A stretch of DNA of 64,000 nt from Paulinella micropora. Lineage: Eukaryota; Cercozoa; Imbricatea; Euglyphida; Paulinellidae. Position numbers and translations under genes: made by a program. The stretch spans positions 72,501-136,500 of the forward strand of contig WBZZ01002837.1 of the NCBI GenBank assembly GCA_019918135.1. Reading direction: 5' to 3'. The notes under the pieces are model-generated. The model searched no databases and had not been told where the DNA came from. It saw only the letters and a program-made list of their open reading frames with translations. Below are positions 21,106 to 31,495 of this stretch, piece by piece; within the stretch, counting starts at the first letter, position 1, and each line of letters begins with the position of its first letter.

Positions 21106-22825
21106 ATGCCGCGCGCTAGCTGGCTGTGCGGCCTGCTGAGCCTACTGGTAGTATCGGAGGGGCGCGCCCTAGTCTCGCCCGCGGACTTTGCCCTCTTCTT
21201 CCCCACGGCCACTTCTTCTTCTCCCCCGGGCGCGACCCGGGCAGTCCCGCCCGGGCGGGCCGCTACGACCACGACCACCACCACCCGGCCGCCTCCTGTG
21301 AGCTCTGCACCCTCTACCACCACCACGACGACGACGACCAGCGCGACCGAGCCCCCCGCGCCGCCGCCGACGACGAAGACCACGACCACGACGAGCAGCG
21401 CGACCGAGCCCCCTGCGCCGCCGCCGACGAAGACGACGACGACCACGACCACGACCACGACGACCAGCACGACCGAGCCCCCCGCGCCGCCGCCGACGAA
21501 GACGACGACCACGACCACGACCACGACGACGACGACCGAGCCCCCCGCGCCGCCGCCGACGACGTCGACCAGCGCGACCGAGCCCCCCGCAACCGAGCGA
21601 CCACGACCACAACCAGCGCGACCGAGCCCCCCGCGCCGACGACGACCACGACAACCAGCGCGACCGAGCCCCCCGCAACCGAGCCCCCCGCAACCGAGCC
21701 CCCCGCAACCGAGCCCCCCGCAACCGAGCCCCCCGCAACCGAGCCCCCGCAACAACCGAGCCGCCCGCGCCGACGACGACCACGACAACCAGCGCGACCG
21801 AGCCGCCCGCGCCGACGACGACCACGACAACCAGCGCGACCGAGCCGCCCGCGCCGATGACGACCACGACAACCAGCGCGACCGAGCCGCCCGCGCCGAC
21901 GACCACGACGTCGACGACCAGCGCGACCGAGCCCCCCGCGCCGACGACGACGTCGACCAGCGCGACCGAGCCCCCCGCGACCGAGCCCCCCTCGGGCAAG
22001 GAGCCGTCCTCCCCCGTGTTCCGTTCCGTGTGGGAGGTGGCCGCCGGCCAAGTGCTGCGCCTCCCGGCCTACCCCCTGGCCCCCGGAGCGTCCATCACCT
22101 GGAGCGACGGCCAGGTCCTCGAGTGCGGGCGCTACCCGACCGGCTGCGAGCGTGTTTTCCCCACCGCCGGCCGCTACTACGCCACGACGCGGGCGCGCCT
22201 GGGCGGCTGGACCATGCATGACGCCGAGGCAGCGACGCGCGAGTCCCTGGTAGCCATCACGAGCTGGGGGGTCGTCAGCCTACACCCCGCCTGGGGCAGC
22301 CACTTCCGGGGCTGCCGGCGCCTGACGAGCCTGCCGGCCGAGCCCTCGCTGGGCCTGGGCGAGGTGAGGTCCCTGGACCACTCCTTTGCGGGGGCTACTT
22401 CTTTTAACTCGCCGGTGGTCGGCCAGTGGCGCCTGCCGGGCGTGACGTCGCTGCGCGCCGTCTTCGCCCAGGCCTCCGCCTTTAACCAACCGCTGGACGC
22501 GTGGCGCACCGACCGGGTGACGGACCTGTCGGGCGCCTTCCTGGACGCCACGGCCTTCAACCAGCCCCTGGCCAGCTGGGACGTGCGGCGCGTCGACAAC
22601 CTAGCCGCCACCTTTAGCGGGGCGACCAGCTTTAACCAGCCGCTGGCTACCTGGCAGGTCGGCGCGGCGACGGACGCCCGGGCCCTCTTCTTCCAGGCCG
22701 CCTCTTTTGACCAGGACCTGAGTAGCTGGGCCCTGCCCCCGACCGTACTCTGCGCCCACTTTGCGCTCGGCAGCGCGCTGGCGCCCGCGCACCTGCCGGA
22801 AACGCTCCCGCCGTCCTGTGCCTAG
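21106..22825 (+). CDS. Secreted mucin-like BspA/DUF285 repeat protein, two frameshifts
   Basis: The ATG at 21106 starts a signal peptide (MPRASWLCGLLSLLVVSEG). A long Thr/Pro linker follows (TTTTT and ATEPPAP units), which would be heavily O-glycosylated. The Thr/Pro reading changes frame near 21,597 and again near 21,745, within CCCCCCGC or repeat tracts. The C-terminal ~270 residues (from FRSVWEVAAGQ) contain four to five DUF285-type units, e.g. SLDHSFAGATSFNSPVVGQW, AFNQPLDAWRTDRVTDLSGA and TSFNQPLATWQVG. The family occurs in bacterial surface proteins and in several giant viruses. It is likely a surface-exposed, adhesion-type protein. Confidence 0.75.
21240..22000 (+). repeat. Thr/Pro-coding tandem repeat (ACGACGACC, GAGCCCCCCGCG units)
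   Basis: Short tandem units of CGACCGAGCCCCCCGCGCC and ACGACCACGAC type, repeated dozens of times. Five consecutive copies of AACCGAGCCCCCCGC lie at about 21,680-21,750. The repeat is the mucin linker of the DUF285 protein, and its slippage explains the two frameshifts. Confidence 0.85.
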
Positions 22826-23688
22826 TGTCGGTCACCAGCCGCCTCTGCCCCATCCCCCCCCTTCTTCCCCGCCCCTCGCTCTCTCTCCCTCCCCCTCCTA
22901 GTGCAGTGCCCACACCTACGGAACCAGGACCAGCGCGTAACGCACGCCGCGCTAGCCTTGACCCGACTAAACAAGTACTGGCTACCGTTGGATGTCTGGT
23001 GTGCCGTACCGCAATCGCCCAGGAGAGAGCCAGCTGGTCCTGGTCTTTGCTCTGCGGCCGCTGCAACCCAAGCCCCTCGGCTCTGGGAGCCAGTGCTCCC
23101 GTGGCCAAGGCACTGGCGTGAGGGCCCGGGCCGCCCGCCAGGCAGCGCCCAGGGGGGCGGCACATCGCCTAAGGCAGACCACCCCTACGGAACCAGCACG
23201 TAACGCAGGACAGGCTGCGCTCGTCAGGTAAATAAAGCAACCTCGCTCGGCCGGCTGCTGACAAGTCAGGAATAACCAAATGCCCGGCCAAGGAAGGGAG
23301 AGGTCTTCGTGCGAAAGCCCGACAGAGTCTCGGCGCTGCAGATCAGTGACGCTGCCCGTAACGTCGTGCACGCGGGAGCGCCCCGAGGGAAGCAACCGGC
23401 GACAGAGGCCGTAGGGTACCGCCACGAAATAACACAGTCTTTAAGATTAACAAAAGACACCGCCTTGTCCTTCTTGCCGGTTGCTGCCGGGCAGGGCCCG
23501 CCGGGCCAGCCCCCCCCCCCTCCCACTTGCGAGCGCGAGAGGGCCCGCTGCCGGGAGGGGGCGGATGCTTCCTCCCCCCCATCCGGCCCCCCCCCCCCCC
23601 CCCCCGCCTTCCCGCGGTCTTGGTCCCCTCCCATTTGTCCGCGACGCAGGGTTCTCCCCGCTAAGTACCAGAAAGGCCAACGAAAACC
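22826..23688. other. Gap without a supported gene
   Basis: Contains two copies of CTACGGAACCAG...GCGTAACGCA-like sequence (about 22,916 and 23,193) and poly-C runs near 23,510 and 23,590. A CxxC..CxxC peptide can be read near 22,990-23,070 but lacks gene context. Confidence 0.55.
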
Positions 23689-25088
23689 ATGGATCGCCGC
23701 TCTGCCCCCCAGGCGGGCACACCTTGGGGTTCCCGACCGAGGTTTGGCGCCACCTTCGGGGCTACCTGGGCCGGTATCCCGAGCTGGGGGCGGTGAGCCC
23801 CGAACTGCGCCGATTCCTAGACAAGCCGGAGGCCTGGGTGCGCTTTCGCCGTGCGGCGCTCCGCCTGGACACGGAGGCCGAGGTTTTAACCTTCCTGGCC
23901 TGGCCCGGCCGGGTCTGGAGCGAGGCCGGGGTCCATGTGACGTGCCTTACACTGGGCCGCGCGGCGCTACGCGGTCTGGACGAGCGGGGGGGGGGGGTGA
24001 ACTGTGTCCGTCTGGTCTGGTAGTGGATGAGGTACGCATAAGCAACAATCACAACGGCGGCCTCCTCACGCACCAAGGTATTTCGGCCATGGGGAGGGCC
24101 TTTCCCCATATCAGGGCGCTCAACCTCAGCTCACACCCCCGCGTCACGCCACAAGTAGTCCAGCACTCGGCTGAGCTGCGAAACCTGCAGAAGCTTGACC
24201 TCACTAACGTTAAGTTCAATGTCTCTGTGCTCGCGGTCGTACAACTGCAGCGCCTGCGGCAGCTAGCACTCTCCTGGGTCACGGACGCGAGACTGCAGTA
24301 CTTGAGAGGCCTGTCTTCCCTGCAGGAGCTTTGTCTCGCTCGTTGTTTCGGGCTCATCGGGAATCAAGTGCTACCGCCGATGCCTAGCCTGCAGAGACTT
24401 GACCTCTGCTCATGTGGCGGGCTCACCCACGATACACTTTTGCAGGGGTTGGACTCGCTACGAGAGCTGGACCTTAGTAACTGTACCAGCCTGCAGAGGC
24501 TAGAAAACCTACCACCACTGTCAAACCTGGAAACACTTATCCTGAACAACTGTACGGCGCTCCCAGACGATTCGCTGCAACACTTAGCTGGGCTGAACGG
24601 GCTGCGGACACTGGACCTCAGCTTCTGTGCGCAGTTCGGTAATGGTTCACTGCAATACCTGGCAGATCTGGGCAGCCTGAGGGAACTCCGCCTCAGCTTT
24701 TGTACGCAGCTCACGGACGCTGCGCTGCGCCACTGCCGGGGTCTGCGCAGCCTGCAGACACTGTACCTCAAACAGTGTACGCAGCTCACGGACGCCGCGC
24801 TGCGGCACTGCTGGGATCTGCCCGAACTGCGGGAACTCCAGATCCAGGGCTGTAGCCGGTTCAGTGACGCAGCTATACAGCAGCTACACGACTGGCCGCC
24901 GCCCGCGCGCACCTCAGGTTCGTAGACAGCGCCGTCGACTTCCGTGCGCCGCTGCTCTGCCAGCCGCCGCCCGAGGGCCTGCCCCTGCGCTGGCCGCGCG
25001 TGCTCGGGTGGCCTATTGATTACAGCGCGGAGGACGCGTGGGTGCTGGCCTGGTGGGTACGCCGTAACCCACCCCGCGTGTTTGATTA
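23689..25088 (+). CDS. F-box/LRR protein, frameshifted
   Basis: The ATG at 23689 (MDRRSAPQ) leads, after a slip in the C run at ~23,704, to an F-box-like segment (GFPTEVWRHLRGYLGRYPEL). After a slip at the G run at ~23,986 come about 11 leucine-rich repeats, e.g. SLQELCLARCFGL, SLRELDLSNCTSLQ and LRTLDLSFCAQF, in the Cys-containing LxxLxLxxCxxLTD pattern of FBXL-type proteins. At ~24,890 another slip replaces the early stop at 24925 by a longer, more natural C-terminus ending at TAG 25086 (with WPIDYSAEDAWVLAWWV). F-box/LRR proteins recruit substrates to SCF ubiquitin ligases. Here they would redirect host ubiquitination. Three single-base-type shifts lie mostly at homopolymers. Confidence 0.65.
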
Positions 25089-25134
25089 GCAACGCAACGT
25101 GGGCTTCACGGGGCTGGGGCGGGTTTATTTCGGG

Positions 25135-26037
25135 ATGGGTTTGATAGAGCGCTGGAACAAGGACCTGGGGGGCGTGGATGGCCACAGGTCTGAGGAGGTA
25201 TTGGCAAGGCTGCATACCTTCAGGTACGACAACCGGCAGGTCTTTGCCAATCATTATCTCTGTCCGCGGGCCATCAACTGGCAGTCACCGGCTAAAACCA
25301 ATGAGCTGGATCTCAGCCAGCAGGAATGCGAACGCTACACTACCTTCCTGGTCTCGATAGCCAGCCCAGCCTATGGTGCCAGCACGGAGGGGGTTGAGCT
25401 AGCGCACAGTGCCTTGTTGTTCCTGGCGCGCAACGAAGGCGCGCGCGGAAGATGGTACTATTTTGACCCCGCCTCTACCCACAACCTAGGGTGTCAGTTT
25501 GCCATCGGGCAGGCACTCCAGCAATGCCTAGGCTTGTCCGCGCGGCCGGTAGCGCTGTCAGCGGAGGGCGGAGAGGACGAGGAAGACGAGGAAGACTGTG
25601 AGGACGACGAGGACGCTGGGGACGACAGGGCGAGGGCAGACCAGTCCGACGAGGGGAGCTGTTTCCTGTTGTCCCTGGCGCGCGCCCTGCGCGTGAGTTG
25701 CAGCGGCGACAGCGGGGACCTGTCTACTGCACGCCCGCTTAGCCATCCCTGGCTGTTGCTGGTCTCGTTTATCTGGCGGTCCTATTTCATGAAGGACGAA
25801 GAAAAGGCGGTGCACGTGCCCGGGAGCGCCGTGCGCAGCAGCGGGAGGCAACGAGCCTTTAGGCTGGCGGACTTGTTCGCGCCGCTAGCCAGGCAGGGCC
25901 TCGAGGCGCTGGAACCCCTGGGGCCGCGCGCGCGCGCCCCCTCGGACCGCGAGGACCCCTACGACCTCCCCGCAGAAGCGCTGGAGCTGGCCGATAGGCA
26001 CCTGACGGTCGGGCAAGAGGGCGGGGACGGGCCGTGA
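25135..26037 (+). CDS. Possible Ulp1/C48-like cysteine protease with acidic insert
   Basis: The ATG at 25135 gives ~300 residues. ELAHSALLFLAR, followed by RWYYFDPAS and, after a highly acidic insert (EDEEDEEDCEDDEDAGDD), GSCFLLSLARAL, give a His, Asp and Cys in the order and rough spacing of Ulp1/adenain-type proteases. In that family the His is followed by hydrophobic strands, the acidic residue sits in a YYDP-like motif, and the Cys starts a helix. The usual Gln before the Cys is not evident. If correct it would cleave SUMO/ubiquitin-like or structural substrates. If not, it is simply an unknown protein. The frame is intact and follows the F-box/LRR gene on the same strand with a ~50-base gap. 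Confidence 0.45.
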   Translation: MGLIERWNKDLGGVDGHRSEEVLARLHTFRYDNRQVFANHYLCPRAINWQSPAKTNELDLSQQECERYTTFLVSIASPAYGASTEGVELAHSALLFLARNEGARGRWYYFDPASTHNLGCQFAIGQALQQCLGLSARPVALSAEGGEDEEDEEDCEDDEDAGDDRARADQSDEGSCFLLSLARALRVSCSGDSGDLSTARPLSHPWLLLVSFIWRSYFMKDEEKAVHVPGSAVRSSGRQRAFRLADLFAPLARQGLEALEPLGPRARAPSDREDPYDLPAEALELADRHLTVGQEGGDGP

Positions 26038-26409
26038 TACGGGGGGGGGGGGGGGGCGGGGACGGGGCGTGGTGGTTAGCTGTAGCCACCACATCGGCAG
26101 GACAGGGGGGCTTTTTCTGGCTCCGGGGGTGCGCGGCGCACCGCGGGCGGGGAAGAAAGGCAGCTTAAAAGAAACACCGGTTGGGTACAAGCGACTGTTA
26201 GTGGACCCCGGGACAGCTGCCGTACGGTACCGCCACCCCCCGGCAGCGCGGTCTTGCCCAGGCGGGGCTCGTCCCGCCGGCCGGTCGCTGCCGGGGAGGC
26301 CGGGCCAGGGGACACACTCTCTGCGGAGGAACGTGCGCTCTTGGTTTTTAATAATTACACGAACGCGGCCGTGCGCGTACGGCCGGGGTGGGGAAACAGC
26401 CGGGGAGGC
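26038..26409. other. Gap between converging genes
   Basis: A 15-base poly-G run at about 26,041, then GC-rich spacer. No gene or hairpin terminator is identified. Confidence 0.6.
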
Positions 26410-27162
26410 CTAGTTTAGTTCAGCCGGCGGGACTTGAGGGCGTTCGAGGCGGCCCGGCGAGAGCCACTGCTGCTGCTGGGGGGCCGGTTCGGGCGCAAAG
26501 TACTTGTCCAAGGGCTCGGTGGCTTGGTACACCTCGGGTACGGGGGTGCTCGGCCGTACCACCGGCGTCGAGGGCGGGGGGGCAGCCTTCCGGGCCAGCA
26601 CGTCGGGGCGCACCAGGGGTGTGCCGGCAGCCGCGCGCGTCCCCGCGGCGGCGGGCAGCCGCAGCACGGCGGCGGCGTGCTCCTGCACCGTCTGCAGCTG
26701 GGCCTTGAGTGGTTGGGGCGCCGCGGGGACGGCGTCCTCGGCGGCGGAGCGGATTACGAGGCGGTAGTCGCTCTCCCAGTTCCCGGGCGTCAGGCGCCGC
26801 CCGGACGCGGCGGCCGCCGTCGCGGCCGTGAGGTAGCCCCGGTCGCAGCACGCCCGCAGCAGGTCCGCCAGCTCGTCCGACACCTGGCCGCGCGACCCGT
26901 CGCCGAGCAGACGATCGAGGTCTTCGCTCATGTGGCGCTGCTGCGCCGCGCTGTTGAACACGCCCAGGTAGCGCAGCAGGGCCTCCTTCAGCCCCTGAGA
27001 CTTGCTCGCCCGGAAGTGCTCGTTCTGGGCCTGCAGGTGCTGGTTCTCTTCGTACAGGGTGTCCACCAACTCCTGCATCGTCGCGCACACCTCGCGCTGC
27101 ACGGCCGGGTCCGCGATCTTCTGGATGCTCCGCGAGGCCTTCTGCACAATCTCGCCAAGCAT
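26410..27162 (-). CDS. KYF-motif protein (paralogue of 116-931)
   Basis: An intact 250-residue frame from the ATG at 27162 (MLGEIVQKASRSIQKIAD). It has an N-terminal helical region with LVDTLYEENQHLQAQNEHF (probable coiled coil), a helical middle (DELADLLRACCDRGYLTAA), GNWESDYRLVIRSAA, an Ala-rich helix, a Pro-rich linker and a C-terminal EPLDKYF. The paralogue at 116-931 has the same order but ~50 extra N-terminal residues. The start ATG lies inside the kinase-like frame upstream. The L..YF ending superficially resembles a PCNA-interacting box but lacks the Gln. Function unknown. Confidence 0.65.
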   Translation of the reverse strand: MLGEIVQKASRSIQKIADPAVQREVCATMQELVDTLYEENQHLQAQNEHFRASKSQGLKEALLRYLGVFNSAAQQRHMSEDLDRLLGDGSRGQVSDELADLLRACCDRGYLTAATAAAASGRRLTPGNWESDYRLVIRSAAEDAVPAAPQPLKAQLQTVQEHAAAVLRLPAAAGTRAAAGTPLVRPDVLARKAAPPPSTPVVRPSTPVPEVYQATEPLDKYFAPEPAPQQQQWLSPGRLERPQVPPAELN

Positions 27163-28015
27163 CTATGCCAACTAGCACGAGCTTGTCCTTTTGAAGGCTA
27201 TAGACCACGTTAGCGGGCTCGAAGTTGGAATAGAGCACCTGGGCGGTGCTAAACGCAGTCAGTAAGTTGTCTATGAATTGCCAAATCATGGTGGTGATTC
27301 GGGCCTTCTGAGTGGCAGATTGAGCCGACTTGATAAACTCGGTCAGGGTCCAATCCGTCCCGTCGCGCGAGCCACTGATATATTCCATGACTATGTAATA
27401 GTCACCTGCGGTGGTGCCAGTGGCCTTGGGCGCCGGGTTAGCCGGGCCGCCCTTGCTCATGAAAAGGCAGCCGTGCACTTTGGGGGCCAGTCCGTACTTG
27501 CTGCTCAAATAATGCTGCATCTGCATAGCATCCACTAGGTTGCCCAACGAGGCATGTCGCACTCCCTTGATTGGCGGGCCGCTTTTCGGACGTTTCAGGA
27601 CTACCTTTATCTCTGGGAGAAGGATAAAGTCAGCTCCGTGGCGGATCGCACCGGAGTACCTAGCCTGAAATTCCCGCGCGTCCATTCGCAAGCAGGGTAG
27701 GCCCGTGGGGAAGGCCTGCCTCAGTTGTGAATCCAAGACGCCGCCGTCTTGTTGGTCCGCGGTCATACCTAGCAAGTGATCCACGGTCGAACCTGGTTCG
27801 GTATAAAACGTAAAGGGTTTCCAACGCATGACGGAGCATTTCAACTTGTCCGGATCCAGGTTCGCCTCTGTTAGGATGTTATTGCAGACCTTATTGCAGG
27901 CCTTGCACCTGAGCTTGCATTCCAGGTCGAACTTTCTGATGCTCGCTGCACGGGTCCGGGCAACTGCGGTGGCCGCCTTCGAAAGAGCTTTTTGTATTTT
28001 CTGTTCCGACGACAT
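27163..28015 (-). CDS. Truncated protein-kinase-like domain, probably a pseudokinase
   Basis: From the ATG at 28015 (MSSEQKIQKALSK) there is a ~120-residue N-terminal region with CKACNKVC, then a kinase N-lobe: IKVVLKRPKS holds a candidate ATP-binding Lys and DYYIVMEYISG is the hinge. The catalytic-loop position reads LYSNFEPANVV where active kinases have HxDxxxxN, so the catalytic Asp is Asn. The metal-binding position reads VGIDAW instead of DFG. The kinase-like sequence stops here, exactly where the KYF gene begins in another frame. The rest of the C-lobe is absent, although the frame itself stays open to 26420 as a shadow. It is a degenerate, truncated kinase and may be the product of a recombination junction. 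Confidence 0.55.
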
Positions 28016-28743
28016 CTCCTCTTTCCTCGCTGCTCACCTTCTTTTTCTTTTTCTGCCAAGGCTCTACCGGCAATTTTGTACTGCAGAACTCCCCCCTCCT
28101 GCGTATGTTCCGGCCGGACAGCCCAAGGATTTCTTTTTCGCTGTCCAGTCCCTCCCTCCTCCTTTTTCTGTTTGCTCTTAAATCTGTACCTCGCCAAAAA
28201 AAACGAAAGAACACAAATTAATAAATCTTTTTTTTGTTGCAGAAATCGACGGAGAGGGGGAAAGTACCACAGAACCACGCCAAAAGGAACAGAAATTCTT
28301 TCCCGGGCCAATTGCAGCAGGGGGGTTAGGTCAAGCCGCAGCGTAGGGTGGGGGGGAAGGGTTGTTAAAGGTAGGGCAGCGAGAGAGGAGGGGGAGTTCC
28401 CGTCCGACCTTCTTGTGCACGAAATCTTCTTCGGCGGGCCCGCGCGGGGGGGGGGGGGTGTGGAGCATTCTATATTTTAATGTCACTCCCCCCCCCCTTC
28501 CCGCGGCGCCCCGCCGGCCGAGCTCTGCCCAAAAAAAATCCTTCGTCTCTTTCCAACTGGTGTTTTTTTAAAAATCTGTCCAAACTATAATCATCGAGAA
28601 AACGAGGGCAGAGAAGTGCATTTTTTTTCCAACGAGAGGTTTGGCAAAGTCTTTCAGTGCTTGTCCTCTTTTTTTATTTCTCTGTCTCACTCGCTTTTTT
28701 TTTCTTTCGTAGTTTAGCGTGTAGGAAAAAAAAAAAAGAGGAC
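28016..28743. other. Divergent intergenic region
   Basis: About 730 bases between the minus-strand kinase-like gene and the plus-strand RING gene, with T/C-rich stretches, a poly-G run near 28,447 and a poly-A run just before the RING start. It is likely the promoter region of both. No gene is seen. Confidence 0.6.
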
Positions 28744-30411
28744 ATGCACAACGTCTGTACGAAATGCAAACACGAGCACGGGCCGTGCCTACATAATGAA
28801 GCGCTAGCGTGCATCGCGTCTTCTGGAGGGGTAGCCGCTCTCGCGGACCGGGTCGTGCGCAGCAACCATCTGCCGTACCTGTGCTTGAGCGGGGGACTTC
28901 GGGGCGCCTACGCGCCGGTGCTCGGGGAGCTGGCGCGCCAGCGCCCTGGGTCCGTCCAGGAAGTTCTCGCACACCTGCGCACAGAGTTCTCGGCCCGTGC
29001 ATTCAGCGCAGGCAGCCCTCTAAACACGGCGTCGCTGTGTGCGAGCTTGTGGTCGCTGTTCTGTGCTCTGTCACAAGAAGAGCGGTCAGTAGAGGCACTG
29101 CAGCCGTTGTGGTCTTTTTTACAGACACCAGGGCTCCAGCAGCGGCCAGACGCAGCATGCATAGTAAGGTCATTATTGTGCGCGCGGCGCACCGCCGCTG
29201 CGGTGCGTGTAGCCGAGATCGTGCTGGCACGTCCGCTATTGCCAGCAGAGGTCAGTTCTACCTGCTTCATTACCTGGCTCGGCGTCGCAACTGTTCTGTG
29301 GCACAAACGAACGGAGCCCCCGCATGAGGCGCTGTTGTTCAGAGTACTAGACCTACCAGGGCTGAGCGAATGCGTGCGAGAGGGTCCTGACTTCCCGTGC
29401 GCCGTTGCTGTTGTGTCTGCGCTCGACACCTGTCTGTTGCAACTGGAGCGCACCAGCGTCCTGGCCGCGCTGGCCGACGCGGCGGAGTTGCTGCGGTTGT
29501 CCCACGAGAACTGGGCCGCGGCCGCTGCTTTCGTGCGTTCGCCCGTGCTGCTAGACTTTTTCCTGCTCTCCGAGCCGAGGCCGGTGCACCGACGCCGGAC
29601 GCAGACGTTACTGGAACTGGCACTGTGCGGTGCATACTCTGTTGAGGGCGGCGACGTGACGTTCCGGCTGGGGGCCGTGCCGTCGGTGCTGTGTATGGCG
29701 GGCCTGCTGGCGACAGTGGGCGCGCCGGCCACTGTCTGGTTGCAGCGTTGGGACCACGCTTTCAGGGAGCACTGGGAACTCTGGCGAACGATCCGACAAA
29801 GGGCCTTCTATGCCAAGGGGTTCCATTTGCCCGCGCCGCTGCTCAAGTTCCTGCAACAGCTGAGCGTCGACGTCGATCAGATCTATTTGCGCTTGGCGGC
29901 TGAGTGCGAAGGTCGCGGCACGGAAATAGCTAGTGACCACAAACATCAGCACGATGGCGCGCCCCTGTTCCTCGAACGTCGGCAGGAGGTCAACTGGGAT
30001 TACGAGGACGGCGTTGGTAGGGAATACACTTTGGCCGACACGAACGATGATGATGACCACGCTGGCGTTTGTCAGCGGGGGCCGCCCGCCACGGCGACCA
30101 CCAGCTCTGGCAGATTCGTCGGTTTGCTCAAGTCCGTGCAACCGCGGGACTGGGGCGACGCGGAAGACCTGGCGGGCCTTGCCGCTGCGGTCTCCGCTCT
30201 TGATGAGCTGCGCGCGAAATTGGCTAATCAGCTTACTTTGCTGCAAAGCGAGGGCGATTCTTGTGTGGTGTGCTTCGGGGAGCCTGGCCGCGACGAATGT
30301 ACAGACCTAGTACGGCTTGTCCCCTGCGACCACGCGCAGATATGCGCGGGTTGTGCCGCACTGCTTGTCAACTGTCCGCTCTGCCGCACTGCCATAGATG
30401 CTGTCATTTGA
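28744..30411 (+). CDS. RING-finger protein (putative E3 ubiquitin ligase)
   Basis: An intact 555-residue frame from the ATG at 28744 (MHNVCTKCKHEHGPC). The C-terminus is a RING-HC domain from about residue 507: CVVCFGEPG, then CDHAQICAGCAALLVNCPLC, giving the C-x2-C...C-x-H-x2-C-x2-C...C-x2-C ligand set. The N-terminal CTKCKHEHGPC may be a second small zinc site. The ~400 residues between are helical and Ala/Leu-rich (VAALADRVVRSNHLPYLCLS), possibly armadillo/HEAT-like. An acidic DTNDDDDHAG linker precedes the RING. RINGs of this short type at a C-terminus transfer ubiquitin, as in IAP/MUL1-like proteins. With the F-box/LRR genes this points to host ubiquitin control. Confidence 0.8.
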   Translation: MHNVCTKCKHEHGPCLHNEALACIASSGGVAALADRVVRSNHLPYLCLSGGLRGAYAPVLGELARQRPGSVQEVLAHLRTEFSARAFSAGSPLNTASLCASLWSLFCALSQEERSVEALQPLWSFLQTPGLQQRPDAACIVRSLLCARRTAAAVRVAEIVLARPLLPAEVSSTCFITWLGVATVLWHKRTEPPHEALLFRVLDLPGLSECVREGPDFPCAVAVVSALDTCLLQLERTSVLAALADAAELLRLSHENWAAAAAFVRSPVLLDFFLLSEPRPVHRRRTQTLLELALCGAYSVEGGDVTFRLGAVPSVLCMAGLLATVGAPATVWLQRWDHAFREHWELWRTIRQRAFYAKGFHLPAPLLKFLQQLSVDVDQIYLRLAAECEGRGTEIASDHKHQHDGAPLFLERRQEVNWDYEDGVGREYTLADTNDDDDHAGVCQRGPPATATTSSGRFVGLLKSVQPRDWGDAEDLAGLAAAVSALDELRAKLANQLTLLQSEGDSCVVCFGEPGRDECTDLVRLVPCDHAQICAGCAALLVNCPLCRTAIDAVI

Positions 30412-30703
30412 AAAAAAAACAAAAGGGAAATGAATGGAGGAGGCGTGAAGCGGGGGGGGGGGGGGGAAGAGAGGGGAGGGGAAAAAAAGAGAGAGAGACA
30501 GAGAGGTAGGGGGGGGGAGGGAACAGAAAGGAAAAAAGGCGGAGGGGGGGGGAGGGGAGGGAGGACATGAAAAAAGTGGGAGCGAGTGAGAGAAGGCAAC
30601 GAGACTGGGAAAACGAGGTGGAGAACAGGGGTAGAGGGAAGATTACAGTGTTGGCACGGTCTTTTTAAAATTCTTGACAAAATCGGCTCCGCAAAAAAAT
30701 GTT
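30412..30703. other. Purine-rich gap
   Basis: G and GA-rich spacer with G runs up to 12 bases between two plus-strand genes. It likely contains the next promoter. No gene is seen. Confidence 0.6.
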
Positions 30704-31495
30704 ATGAGCGATCCAGAGTATCTAGAGCTGACCTACCTCAAGCTCTTGCGCCCGGCGCCCGTGCTGTACGTGCAGGGCGGGGTTGCGGGGCTGGCTGGCT
30801 ACCGCAAAGATGGGAACGGGCAGGCGGCGCTGCAGGAGCAGGTCATCAATCGGCCGCTAGAGTTTCTGCCGCGGCTGAAGGCGGCCACGGAGTCTTCTAA
30901 CTTACGCGTTTCGTTCTTGGACTGGTTTTCTTGCAAGCGAGGCAAGGAGTGCTTGGCATACTCGCAGCCGTTGCAAAAGAGACCTGCCAAAACGCCACCG
31001 GGCCCGCTGTTGATGCAGTTATCGGCCGAAGAATTATGGATCTACAACTACTACGAGACATTCATGCTCAAGCCAGGAGCCAACGAAAACAACTTTTTAA
31101 AGTACATGCGCACGCAGGCAGACGGCGACGATACAACCAGCTTTATGAAGATGGCTACGGAGAGCTACAGTCTCTTGCGAGGCATAACCCCAAACCGTCT
31201 GTGCGTGCTGTGCTACCGCGACGTGTCTTGCAAGTGGATAGAATTGTGCCGCCAAGGCCTCGCACAGGCCGAGAAGGGCGTGCTACTGCAGCGATCGGTC
31301 ATGGCACGGTCGTCGACTGGTTCGTTCGAGTATCGCCACTGGGCCTTGCAACCACTTCCCGAATCAATTCAAACTGGATTCTGCCAGCCAGTCCCCAAGC
31401 CGTGGCTCCATAGACTACGATGGCGCTTGCGAGAAATTGGCGGGGTCCAGCACTTATTTCTGGACCAGTCCGCCATTCTTAACGACCCGCACTAA
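30704..31495 (+). CDS. Unknown conserved-looking protein
   Basis: Intact 263-residue frame. I chose the ATG at 30704 (MSDPEYLELTYLKLL) because the ATG five bases earlier hits an immediate stop. The composition is balanced and soluble. Notable segments are LSAEELWIYNYYETFMLKPG, NRLCVLCYRDVSCKW and SVMARSSTGSFEYRHW. The Cys cluster is not a recognisable zinc motif. It lies directly upstream of the RNA polymerase subunit gene on the same strand. No family is recognised. Confidence 0.65.
   Translation: MSDPEYLELTYLKLLRPAPVLYVQGGVAGLAGYRKDGNGQAALQEQVINRPLEFLPRLKAATESSNLRVSFLDWFSCKRGKECLAYSQPLQKRPAKTPPGPLLMQLSAEELWIYNYYETFMLKPGANENNFLKYMRTQADGDDTTSFMKMATESYSLLRGITPNRLCVLCYRDVSCKWIELCRQGLAQAEKGVLLQRSVMARSSTGSFEYRHWALQPLPESIQTGFCQPVPKPWLHRLRWRLREIGGVQHLFLDQSAILNDPH

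Noticed and set aside
22982..23075. CxxC...CxxC zinc-ribbon-like peptide (CLVCRTAIAQ ... LCGRC)
   Set aside because: No start, no flanking protein-like sequence, and the region is open in several frames.
26420..26460. PCNA-interacting box in the C-terminal EPLDKYF
   Set aside because: The Gln at the first position is missing in both paralogues and the context is Pro-rich.
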